Made by a program: the position numbers and the translations under genes
The notes under the pieces: model-generated
Seen by the model: only the letters and a program-made list of their open reading frames with translations
The model's database searches: none
Told to the model about the DNA's origin: nothing
Shown here: positions 7,784 to 14,540 of the stretch, in pieces
How positions within the stretch are numbered: position 1 is the stretch's first letter
Layout: the number at the start of each line of letters is the position of its first letter
Assembly: GCA_002494125.1 (NCBI GenBank)
Contig: DLBD01000084.1
Location: 1 to 14,580 of the forward strand
DNA length: 14,580 bases
Direction of reading: 5' to 3'
DNA from: Ruminococcaceae bacterium UBA7030
GTDB taxonomy: Bacteria > Bacillota > Clostridia > Oscillospirales > Acutalibacteraceae

Positions 7784-9235
7784 ATGAAAAAGCTATGCAG
7801 CATACTACTCGTTTTCATTATGCTTTTCGGCACAGTTTCGGGTATTGAAATGAGTGTGTCGGCGGCTAATGTTTCAGGCGATCAGATAGTTGCCGAAGCG
7901 AGAAAGCATATCGGCAAGAGCTATGTGGCAAATACGGCAGGACCTGATACCTTCGACTGCTCGGGACTGACGATGTATGTTTTTGCAAAATTCGGTATTT
8001 CACTTCCGCATTCAACATATGATATATATAATTATCCTACAAGATACGGTACGGTTATCCAGTCAGACGCTTGCGACAAGGCTTTGCCGGGCGACCTCAT
8101 CTGCTGGAGCGGACATATCGGAATTTACACAGGTATGTATCCTTATTACGGCACTGAAAGAGGCTTTTTAGTTGACGCGGCAAATCCGTCTAAAGGCGTT
8201 GTCGAGCAGCCGATATGGGCTTCCAACGGAAGCTATAAGGTTGTCCGTGTAAACGGTGTTACTAACCACCCTGTACCTGTAGGAAATATGACTGTTCCGA
8301 AAATTACTCTTAACAGGGAATCTTACGGCGTTGCAAACACAGTCGGTATAAGCTGGGAGAAAACAGACGCTGATACCGATTTCAGATATTACAAAATCGA
8401 GATAAAAAACAATACAAACGGCATTACATATGTTTCGACTACTAACGAAGAGGATAATGTCGACGACAACACCTTCTATCTTAAACTGACAGTGCCGGGT
8501 ACTTATACCGTTACGGTTTATTCCGTACCATATAATGAGGTTTCGAAAAGGCAGAGGAGTGCAAGCAAGTCCTTTACAGTAGGTAGATATATTAATTCTG
8601 TGGACGAGCTTTACAAGGAGATATTAGTTCCTGCAGACCCTGACGACCCGACCTCAGTGGAGCATTACGAAGAAATAGTTGACCTTTCGGGTTGGGCTTA
8701 TGACAAGAACGGCAATGTATATTTCGGTATAAACGACACTCTTGCAAAGGGCTGGTTGAGATATTCGTACAGGTGGTATTTCTTTGATCGTGAAGACAGA
8801 ACTATGTGCACCGGCTGGCTGAAGGATAACGACACATGGTATTATCTTTATGACGGCGCAATGCTTACGGGCTGGATTAAGGATAATAACAGATGGTACT
8901 ATACAAACTCAAGCGGTGCAATGCTGACTCAGTGGCAGTATATTGATGATTATTGGTACTACTTTAATCCGAGCGGTGCAATGCACACAGGCTGGAAGCT
9001 TATCGGAAACTATTGGTATTACTTCGACCTTTCAGGCTCTATGGCAACTCGCTGGAGGCTTTATAAGGGCGACTGGTACTTTATGTTAAGTTCAGGCAGA
9101 ATGAGTACGGGCTGGGTAAGAGTTAACGGCGTGTGGTACTATTTTGAAGATTCAGGCGTTATGAGATATGACAGCCTTGAATATAAGGGCAAGACATATT
9201 ACTTTGATTCAAACGGTGCGTGCACCAATCCGTAA
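7784..9235 (+). CDS. Secreted NlpC/P60 peptidoglycan hydrolase with FnIII-like and cell-wall-binding domains
   Basis: 483 residues. The signal peptide covers 1 to about 28 (cleavage near SVSAA). The NlpC/P60 domain (about 30-160) has the catalytic Cys59 in DTFDCSGLT and His111 in SGHIGIYTG, with LPGDLICW just before it. These cysteine peptidases cut peptide stems of peptidoglycan, usually between D-gamma-Glu and the third residue. The third catalytic position, often His in a 'vHA' context, appears to be Asp131 (FLVDAANP), a variant. Residues about 171-266 look like a fibronectin type III domain (WEKTDADTDFRYYKIEIK). Residues 318-483 hold about 8 cell-wall-binding units that should tether the enzyme to the wall. 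The C-terminal unit YKGKTYYFDSNGACTNP matches that of the upstream protein. It is probably involved in wall turnover, separation or envelope competition. Confidence 0.93.
   Translation: MKKLCSILLVFIMLFGTVSGIEMSVSAANVSGDQIVAEARKHIGKSYVANTAGPDTFDCSGLTMYVFAKFGISLPHSTYDIYNYPTRYGTVIQSDACDKALPGDLICWSGHIGIYTGMYPYYGTERGFLVDAANPSKGVVEQPIWASNGSYKVVRVNGVTNHPVPVGNMTVPKITLNRESYGVANTVGISWEKTDADTDFRYYKIEIKNNTNGITYVSTTNEEDNVDDNTFYLKLTVPGTYTVTVYSVPYNEVSKRQRSASKSFTVGRYINSVDELYKEILVPADPDDPTSVEHYEEIVDLSGWAYDKNGNVYFGINDTLAKGWLRYSYRWYFFDREDRTMCTGWLKDNDTWYYLYDGAMLTGWIKDNNRWYYTNSSGAMLTQWQYIDDYWYYFNPSGAMHTGWKLIGNYWYYFDLSGSMATRWRLYKGDWYFMLSSGRMSTGWVRVNGVWYYFEDSGVMRYDSLEYKGKTYYFDSNGACTNP
8735..9232 (+). repeat. Cell-wall-binding repeat tail of the NlpC/P60 protein, about 8 units
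   Basis: Units start with GW or QW/RW (GWLKDND, GWIKDNN, QWQYIDD, GWKLIGN, RWRLYKG, GWVRVNG), and nearly all carry WYY or WYF. A final Trp-less cap (SLEYKGKTYYFDSNGACTNP) closes the array, as in the neighbouring protein. Confidence 0.85.
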
Positions 9236-9245
9236 ATAACTAAAT

Positions 9246-9275
9246 AGTCGGGCAGAGCTTTCTGTCCGACTTTTT
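9246..9275 (+). terminator. Rho-independent terminator between the NlpC/P60 gene and pflA
   Basis: An 11-bp stem AGTCGGGCAGA / TCTGTCCGACT with one G-T pair and a GCTT loop is followed by TTTTT (9271-9275). It ends 14 bp before the pflA start codon, so pflA expression depends on read-through or on a promoter hidden in the end of the upstream gene; I see no clear promoter in 9236-9289. Confidence 0.88.
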
Positions 9276-9289
9276 AAGGCTGTGATTAT

Positions 9290-10015
9290 ATGACAATCGG
9301 AAATATTCATTCGCTTGAAAGCTTCGGTTCTGTTGACGGACCCGGTATAAGATACATTGTGTTTTTGCAGGGCTGTGCACTTCGGTGCAAATACTGTCAC
9401 AATGCGGACAGCTGGAGTCTTGAAGAGAACAAGACTATGACAGCTTGCGAAATTCTTGATAAGGCAGAACGTTTCAGACCGTATTGGAAGGACGGCGGAG
9501 GTATAACCGTAAGCGGGGGAGAACCGCTCTTGCAGATTGACTTTCTTCTTGAGCTTATGAAAGAGGCAAAGGCCCGTGATATTAACACCTGTATTGATAC
9601 GGCAGGACAGCCGTTTTCAAGAAAAGAGCCTTTCTTTTCAAAGTTTAATGAGCTTATGGAATATACAGATTTGCTTCTTGTTGATATAAAGCATATCGAC
9701 TCTGCCGAGCATAAAAAGCTCACCGGCGCTGATAATAAAAATATTCTTGATATGCTTAAGTATCTTGATGAGATATCTAAGCCTGTCTGGATAAGACATG
9801 TTCTTGTTGAAGGTATTACGGACTACGATGAATACCTTGAAAAAACCGCAAAATTTATAAATACACTTCACAATGTTCAGAAAACAGAGGTGCTGCCTTA
9901 TCACGATATGGGAGCATACAAATGGAAAGAGCTTGGTATGTCCTACCCCCTTGAGGGCATTAGCACACCAAGCAGCGAAAGAATTAAAAACGCCAAAAGA
10001 ATACTCGGAATATAA
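9290..10015 (+). CDS. pflA: Pyruvate formate-lyase activating enzyme (radical SAM)
   Basis: 241 residues, near the usual PflA length of about 246. The radical SAM cluster motif C-x3-C-x2-C is at Cys29, Cys33 and Cys36 (GCALRCKYCHN). GGGITVSGGEPLLQ (about 69-82) is the SAM-binding stretch, and VDGPGIRYIVFLQGC (about 15-29) is the family's N-terminal hallmark. The enzyme uses SAM and a 4Fe-4S cluster to make the glycyl radical on pyruvate formate-lyase, which cleaves pyruvate to acetyl-CoA and formate during fermentation. YCHNADSW replaces the more common YCHNPDTW, a minor change. No pflB lies beside it in the window. The ATG at 9290 has only AAGG (9276-9279) as a weak ribosome site, 10 nt away. 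Activation of another glycyl-radical enzyme is possible, but the motifs favour PFL. Confidence 0.92.
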   Translation: MTIGNIHSLESFGSVDGPGIRYIVFLQGCALRCKYCHNADSWSLEENKTMTACEILDKAERFRPYWKDGGGITVSGGEPLLQIDFLLELMKEAKARDINTCIDTAGQPFSRKEPFFSKFNELMEYTDLLLVDIKHIDSAEHKKLTGADNKNILDMLKYLDEISKPVWIRHVLVEGITDYDEYLEKTAKFINTLHNVQKTEVLPYHDMGAYKWKELGMSYPLEGISTPSSERIKNAKRILGI

Positions 10016-10051
10016 AAAAGCGCATCTCGCCTTTGCGAGATGCGCTTTTTT
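10014..10051. terminator. Bidirectional terminator between pflA and the STAS operon
   Basis: A 17-bp perfect stem AAAAAAGCGCATCTCGC / GCGAGATGCGCTTTTTT with a CTTT loop has an A-run on one side and a T-run on the other, so it works on both strands. It overlaps the last base pair or two of the pflA stop codon and lies 6 bp from the end of the minus-strand STAS gene, serving both convergent units. Confidence 0.92.
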
Positions 10052-10057
10052 AACTTA

Positions 10058-10354
10058 TCACTCAATATTAAGAATATCTACAAAGCCTGTGATTTCGAAG
10101 ATTTCAAGAACATCGGGCTGAACGTTTATAAGCTTCATTTCGCCCTGAGCACTCATTGCCTTTTGAGCTTTGAGAAATACCCTAAGACCTGCGGATGATG
10201 TATAGCTCATATCCTTAAGGTCAAATACAAGCTCTTCAGTGCCGGGTAAAACATCGTTTACTGCTGCCTCAAACTGAGGCGCGGTTGTTGTGTCAAGTCT
10301 TCCTGACAAAGCGATTGTGGATTTGCCTGCGTCTTTTGTTTTTGTGATTTCCAT
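10058..10354 (-). CDS. Stand-alone STAS protein (anti-sigma-factor-antagonist type)
   Basis: 98 residues, the usual length of SpoIIAA/RsbV-like proteins. SGRLDTTTAPQFE (17-29), the LVFDLKDMSYTSSAGLRVFL segment (42-61) and ITGFVDIL (88-95) span a complete STAS fold. Ser54 aligns with the phosphorylated serine of RsbV/SpoIIAA (DSTG/DSSG), but the preceding Asp is Ser here and the motif is SSAGLRV, as in the STAS half of the kinase encoded in the same operon. In partner switching the unphosphorylated form captures a GHKL kinase/anti-sigma factor. Its ribosome site is GGAGGT. It is the last gene of the five-gene operon, 27 bp after the transporter whose N-terminus resembles such a kinase, so the transporter could be its partner (inference). 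No sigma factor or RsbW-type stand-alone kinase is in the window. Confidence 0.92.
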   Translation of the reverse strand: MEITKTKDAGKSTIALSGRLDTTTAPQFEAAVNDVLPGTEELVFDLKDMSYTSSAGLRVFLKAQKAMSAQGEMKLINVQPDVLEIFEITGFVDILNIE

Positions 10355-10381
10355 AATATAACCTCCAATGAATTATAAGTT

Positions 10382-11974
10382 TTATTTTCTTAAAATATCA
10401 ACATTTAACATATTATTTTCGTCAGCCTGTTTGATAAGCTCAAGCTGTAAGAAAGAACCGTCAAAGCCGGTTGCGATAAAGTCGAAGAGAATGTCTATTG
10501 CAACGACAATCGCAAGTGCGTCAGTCGGAATACCAAGCTGAGAAAAGATGATTGAGTATGCCGCAATTGCGCCGCCCGCAACGGGAGGCGTTGCAATAGC
10601 AACAAAGCTTGAAAGCAAAACCGCAATAACAAGCCATGTTAATGATGTGTGAACGTCATAATAGTTTGCCATATAAATTGAGCAGACTATAAAGTTTATT
10701 GCAGTTGACGGCATAAACACCGTTGAACCGACAGGCTGTCCGAATTCAACGAACCGGTTATTAACGCCCATAAGTCTGTGAAGGCTGTCAGAACATTCGC
10801 CGTTTGCCGCAGTTGATGACGCTGTGCCGAAGCCGATTAAAAACGTCGGCAGCATTTTTTTAATAAGCACCATCGGTTTTACCTTTTCTTTTATAACAAC
10901 TCTTGCAAATTTTACCGAAATCAGCGCAAGTATTATCAGTATATATGCAAGAATCGGCTTCCACATATTTATGAAAAGGTGAATATTTCCCGACCAAATC
11001 ATATTGAGAAAAACTATAAAAATAAAAACCGGAAGAAGCTTTGAAATAAGAGCCGTTATATGAATAATAAGTCTGTTAGCTTCGTATGTAAGAGTGGAAA
11101 GCGTCTTTGCTTTTTCGCCAAGAACGACAAGCGTAATGCCGATTAATATTGCAATAATTACAATTTGCATTGTGTTTCCGCTTGTGAACGGGTCAATAAG
11201 ACTTTTTGGTATTATGTCAAGCAGCAGGTCAATACCGCCGGTTACAATCGCAGTTATGTTTGCGTCGCCTTCAAAGTGGATAAATATTGCTCCGCACACA
11301 ACTCCCGCAATGCTTGTAAATGCAAGAATCACCGCAAGAAAACGCAGAACAAGCTTTCTTCCTATTCTGCCGAAGGTTGTGCTGTCGCCTATGCCGATTA
11401 TTCCGCTCGTGATTGAGAAAAATACAAGCGGTATTTCGACAGTTGCCATAATGCCGAGAAAGGTGTTGTAAAGGGGGTTCAATATATTATCTTTAAGAAA
11501 TACGATTGCCGAATCAGGTATTGCTTTTTTGGAAAGTGAAAAAATCACAGCGGCAACGATAGCTATTAAGAGTTTCCAGATAGGATTCATTTCCTTCTTG
11601 GAAAATCTCATTGTAATCGTATTTACACCCTTGCTGTAATTGTATGACGGGGTATAGTCGTTGTTCTGGATAAGCGAGCTTGAAAAATCGCCGAAGTCGT
11701 CATCATCCTTTTCAAGCGGGTTAAACGCCTCTCCCTTGACAGACAGGGTTATAAACGGCTTGCCGAGAAACCGGTTTTTTGTATATGTGAATACTGTGTC
11801 TTGTCCGAAATGCTCTTGCCAATCAAGAAGTATATTTTCAACGGTCAGGCGGGACGCGATGGCGTTTTTTCGCTGCGTGCCGATGGAATCAAGAAATTCC
11901 TGAAGGTCACTGCTAACCTCGTCTATGCAGCTGCCTGATAGTAAGTAGTCCTTTTTAAGCGGAATAATTTTCAT
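10382..11974 (-). CDS. SLC1-type (dicarboxylate/amino acid:cation) symporter with an N-terminal RsbW/GHKL-like domain
   Basis: 530 residues. Residues about 131-515 form an SLC1/DAACS transporter: the TM1 region starts at 133, VEIPLVFFSITSGIIGIGD (179-197) matches the conserved TM2-3 segment, GTASSTAANG (383-392) the HP1 serine-rich tip, and PPVAGGA (463-469) HP2. The TM7 motif NMDGT has become FMPST (420-424) and TM8 DRxRTxxN has become DFIATGFD (498-505), so ion and substrate sites differ from GltPh/DctA. Family members are usually about 400-450 residues with TM1 near the start; here about 130 soluble residues precede it. That part reads like a decayed anti-sigma GHKL kinase: RLTVENILLDW (42-52) resembles the N-box, GEAFNPLEKD (81-90) resembles DDGxPFNPLE, and a final KGVNTITMRF strand follows. 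The N-box Asn and G1 Asp are replaced, so ATP use is doubtful. The gene starts 9 bp after the PPTase gene. Confidence 0.9.
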   Translation of the reverse strand: MKIIPLKKDYLLSGSCIDEVSSDLQEFLDSIGTQRKNAIASRLTVENILLDWQEHFGQDTVFTYTKNRFLGKPFITLSVKGEAFNPLEKDDDDFGDFSSSLIQNNDYTPSYNYSKGVNTITMRFSKKEMNPIWKLLIAIVAAVIFSLSKKAIPDSAIVFLKDNILNPLYNTFLGIMATVEIPLVFFSITSGIIGIGDSTTFGRIGRKLVLRFLAVILAFTSIAGVVCGAIFIHFEGDANITAIVTGGIDLLLDIIPKSLIDPFTSGNTMQIVIIAILIGITLVVLGEKAKTLSTLTYEANRLIIHITALISKLLPVFIFIVFLNMIWSGNIHLFINMWKPILAYILIILALISVKFARVVIKEKVKPMVLIKKMLPTFLIGFGTASSTAANGECSDSLHRLMGVNNRFVEFGQPVGSTVFMPSTAINFIVCSIYMANYYDVHTSLTWLVIAVLLSSFVAIATPPVAGGAIAAYSIIFSQLGIPTDALAIVVAIDILFDFIATGFDGSFLQLELIKQADENNMLNVDILRK

Positions 11975-11983
11975 TTTTGTTTT

Positions 11984-12634
11984 CTATTCTTCCTTTTTCA
12001 AATCAACAATTTTTAAGTCTTGCCCAAACCTGCTTTCACCTTCGCAGCAAGCAGAAATGCAGTATGGAAGAGGGGCTTCATATTCCTTCAGAAAATAGTT
12101 TTTGCCGTTCACAGACGCGCTTGGAAGGCCGTTTTTGAAAGATATGAAAAAGCTGTCAAGCGACATCGTAAGCCCTCTGCCGTCAGCCTTAATTACGCTT
12201 TCTTTAAGAGTCCAAAGCCTGTAAAAAAGTCTTTGCCTGTCCTCGCTGTTTTGGAGAAGCGCATATTCCTCGTCGTGAAAAAAACGTTTGGCAAGCTTGT
12301 CATTATACTCGCTGATTATTTCAATATCACAACCAACAGGGAGGTCAGACACCGCAAGCAGTGCATAGTCACCTGAATGAGAAAGATTGAAATAAATATC
12401 GCTTTCAGGCAGGTACGGCTTACCGTTTTTGTCGATTCTTACACTGCTTTTGTCATACTGTTTTAACACTTTTTCAAGCAGTATTCCGGCGCCGAGCGAC
12501 AGTCTTCTGTCTTTATCCATTTTTATCCTTGAAATTTTTTTCTGCCTTTTTTCAGGCATTTTTTCAAACCAAAAGGAGTAAAGACCTTTGTCCTTAAGCA
12601 CCTTGCAGTCGGCAAGATAAAGAGTAGTTTTCAT
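11984..12634 (-). CDS. Sfp-type 4'-phosphopantetheinyl transferase
   Basis: 216 residues, typical of Sfp-family monomers. Conserved motifs are in order: KPYLPESDIYFNLSHSGDY (72-90), GCDIEII (101-107; Mg-binding Asp103 and Glu105) and FYRLWTLKESVIKADGRGL (137-155; Trp141, Lys144, Glu145, Lys149). The enzyme moves the 4'-phosphopantetheine arm of CoA to a serine of acyl or peptidyl carrier proteins. No carrier protein, NRPS or PKS gene is in the window, so the target is unknown; it might be the fatty-acid ACP if AcpS is absent, or a remote cluster. The ATG lies 2 bp after the TGA of the STAS-kinase gene and lacks a clear ribosome site, which points to translational coupling. Its 3' end contains the ribosome site (AAGGAAG) of the transporter gene. 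Its presence in a signalling operon is unexplained. Confidence 0.92.
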   Translation of the reverse strand: MKTTLYLADCKVLKDKGLYSFWFEKMPEKRQKKISRIKMDKDRRLSLGAGILLEKVLKQYDKSSVRIDKNGKPYLPESDIYFNLSHSGDYALLAVSDLPVGCDIEIISEYNDKLAKRFFHDEEYALLQNSEDRQRLFYRLWTLKESVIKADGRGLTMSLDSFFISFKNGLPSASVNGKNYFLKEYEAPLPYCISACCEGESRFGQDLKIVDLKKEE

Positions 12635-12636
12635 AA

Positions 12637-13779
12637 TCAGAAATAAAGCTTATCGGTTTTCGGAACGTTTTCAATAAGATAGTTTTTGCAGTAAGATATA
12701 AGCTTTGCTTTTAATTCTTCATTCTTTTCTCTTCTGATTGTTCGTCTGAGAATTCTTGTAAATGTGATAATCTCGGAAAGCTTTACTATTTTTTCGATGA
12801 ATTCATCGTCCTTGCCGTCAAAGTAGTATTTGAGAGTTGAGTTCCAGAATTGCTCACACTGTTCGGTAGTAATGCCAAGGAACTTGGACGAGTTTTCAGG
12901 GTCAACACAGCTGAAGCCTATATATGCGGCGTAAATTGCTGCGAATTCAAATATAGGATGTCCCATTGAAAGAGTGTCCATATCAATCAAAAGGTTTTCG
13001 CCGTTTTGCTGCATTATGTTTTTGATATGGTAATCGCCATGAAGCATATTGAGCGTTTCGGGAATTTCCGTAAAAAGAGAAACAAGTTTGTCGCCTACTT
13101 CATCAGGAAGATAATTCTTACAGAATTCTGCCCAGCGAATTGCTTCCTCCCTCTTGCTTGGGAGCTCGCCTGCGTTAAGATTTGTTGAATGTATTGTCTT
13201 GAGTATATCAACGCTCTGTCTTGCAAGGTCGTCAACATCGCCGCCTTCGTTTATCAGCTGACCAAATGACTTTGCGTTAAGAAGCTCAAACACAGAGCCG
13301 TATAATTCGCCGACCTGAACGACGTCATAGGGAATAGCAGTAGGAATACCCATAACAAAAGCTTTTCTTGCAAGCTCTCTTTCGTTATGAATTTCAGCAA
13401 GTGCGTCAGGGTTTTTATATACCTTTACGATTGTGTCGGGGTCGGTTCTGTAAACGATGCCGTTTGCTCCTTCGCCGACAACCTCGCATCCGTCAACACA
13501 AAGCTTTCTGTACGCCTTTGAAATATCCATCATTTCCGTAAAGCCTGTCATATCAAAAATATCATACACCTCTGAATTACAGTTGATTACCTTTGTTGAG
13601 GGATATGCTTTTTTCAGACGCAAAACGACGCGAAGTCCGGCGCTTGAAATGTATTGAAGCTCCTGTGCGTCAAGTACGAGCTCGCCGTTGAAGCCTTCTA
13701 ATTCATTGTTGATTTTTTCTTCTGTTTTGCTTGAGTTAGCGGAATCAATTCTTCCGATTAATTTAATAATTCTTTCCAT
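12637..13779 (-). CDS. STAS domain fused to an aminoglycoside-phosphotransferase-like kinase
   Basis: 380 residues. The STAS domain (1 to about 90) has LVLDAQELQYISSAGLRVVL (34-53), with Ser46 at the phosphorylation position, and DMTGFTEMMDI. The kinase domain (about 97-380) has a glycine-rich loop VGEGANGIVYR (101-111), Lys119 in IVKVYK, the catalytic loop LHGDYHIKNIM (246-256; Asp249, Asn254) and the metal-binding LLIDMDTLSMGHP (263-275; Asp266/Asp268). These match the APH/choline-kinase fold, closest in my recollection to the APH-like paralogous family first noted in Fibrobacter; many of those proteins have no known substrate. An antibiotic-resistance role is not supported. With a STAS domain in cis and another STAS protein in the operon, protein or small-molecule phosphorylation linked to partner switching is possible (inference). 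The ribosome site AGGAG precedes the ATG at 7 nt. It starts 21 bp after the HD gene. Confidence 0.9.
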   Translation of the reverse strand: MERIIKLIGRIDSANSSKTEEKINNELEGFNGELVLDAQELQYISSAGLRVVLRLKKAYPSTKVINCNSEVYDIFDMTGFTEMMDISKAYRKLCVDGCEVVGEGANGIVYRTDPDTIVKVYKNPDALAEIHNERELARKAFVMGIPTAIPYDVVQVGELYGSVFELLNAKSFGQLINEGGDVDDLARQSVDILKTIHSTNLNAGELPSKREEAIRWAEFCKNYLPDEVGDKLVSLFTEIPETLNMLHGDYHIKNIMQQNGENLLIDMDTLSMGHPIFEFAAIYAAYIGFSCVDPENSSKFLGITTEQCEQFWNSTLKYYFDGKDDEFIEKIVKLSEIITFTRILRRTIRREKNEELKAKLISYCKNYLIENVPKTDKLYF

Positions 13780-13800
13780 AAATACACTCCTGTGACTGTG

Positions 13801-14376
13801 TCAGTTGTTGTCCTTGTACTTGTCAAAAACAAGATTAAAAAGAAATTCGTACTCCTTATAAGCGGGATTTTCTTTGAGTTCGGTAAGATAAGACAGCACT
13901 GTTTCATGGTACCAACGCTGTTCTCGCGGATTTTTCTCGTTAAACCTTTCAAAGACCTCTTCGCCGATGAGAATATAATCCTTTGCAAGCGAACGCATAT
14001 TTGAAAGCTTGTCGCCAAGCCAAAGTATTTTTGTATCCCTGTCATTGCAGGTTCTTAAAACCTCAAGGCTTTCAACTTTTCTTATCTTCCAGGTGTCACT
14101 CGGGTTAAGATGTTCTCTTTTATTCTCTGTTTCGTGCGCAACAAGAGTGGCAACCCTTTCGCCGAAGTTTGTAAGAATTTCCTCCATTGTTACATCGGTA
14201 TCCTCAACCGTATCATGAAGCACTGCTGCAGCAAGAACCTCTTCGTCCTGGGTCATAGTTGCAACTATAGTTGCGTCTTCAAGAGGGTGGAGTATATATA
14301 CTCCTCCGTCTTTGCGCCTTTGGCCCTCGTGCGCTTTAAGTGCAAATTCAACAGCCTGTTCAAAAATATTACTCAA
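13801..14376 (-). CDS. Small HD-domain hydrolase of the SpoT/MESH1 type (putative alarmone hydrolase)
   Basis: 191 residues beginning at TTG (14374-14376) with GAGGTG 8 nt upstream; no ATG fits as well. The HD metal-binding set of RelA/SpoT hydrolases is intact: His30 (ILHPLEDA), His54-Asp55 and Glu58-Asp59 (LHDTVEDT), and Asp122 with Asn126 in LGDKLSNMR, which corresponds to SpoT ADRLHNMRT. There is no synthetase or TGS/ACT part, so it has the size and make-up of small alarmone hydrolases (MESH1-like), which remove the 3'-pyrophosphate from (p)ppGpp; MESH1 homologues can also act as NADPH phosphatases. It is the first gene of the minus-strand operon with the STAS-kinase. Substrate is inferred from the family only. 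Confidence 0.88.
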   Translation of the reverse strand: MSNIFEQAVEFALKAHEGQRRKDGGVYILHPLEDATIVATMTQDEEVLAAAVLHDTVEDTDVTMEEILTNFGERVATLVAHETENKREHLNPSDTWKIRKVESLEVLRTCNDRDTKILWLGDKLSNMRSLAKDYILIGEEVFERFNEKNPREQRWYHETVLSYLTELKENPAYKEYEFLFNLVFDKYKDNN

Positions 14377-14409
14377 AGGAATGTCACCTCAATTCACTGA
14401 TAATAACTT

Positions 14410-14415
14410 ATTATA
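14410..14415 (-). promoter_or_regulatory. Candidate -10 box for the five-gene operon
   Basis: The minus strand reads TTGTATAATAAG here, giving a consensus TATAAT about 34 bp upstream of the TTG start. No good -35 lies 16-18 bp upstream (only TTTTAT-like sequence). The whole 14400-14520 stretch is extremely AT-rich with no gene visible, so chance matches are likely. Confidence 0.35.
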
Positions 14416-14500
14416 CAATAAAATTATAAATAATAAAATACTAATTTTAATATTTATTTAATATTAGTAAAGAAATTTTTTATATAAATCAATAAATTAG

Positions 14501-14529
14501 TTGATATTTTGAATTCATAATGATATAAT
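14501..14529 (+). promoter_or_regulatory. Promoter of the tRNA-Pro gene
   Basis: TTGATA (14501-14506), a 17-bp spacer and consensus TATAAT (14524-14529). The expected start is near 14536, five bases before the mature tRNA 5' end at 14541, as is usual for strong stable-RNA promoters. Confidence 0.85.
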
Positions 14530-14540
14530 ATCTCATACAT

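Noticed and set aside
12637..13779. Aminoglycoside-resistance gene
   Set aside because: The kinase has the APH fold motifs, but it is fused to a STAS domain and sits in a signalling operon; APH-like folds cover many non-resistance kinases.
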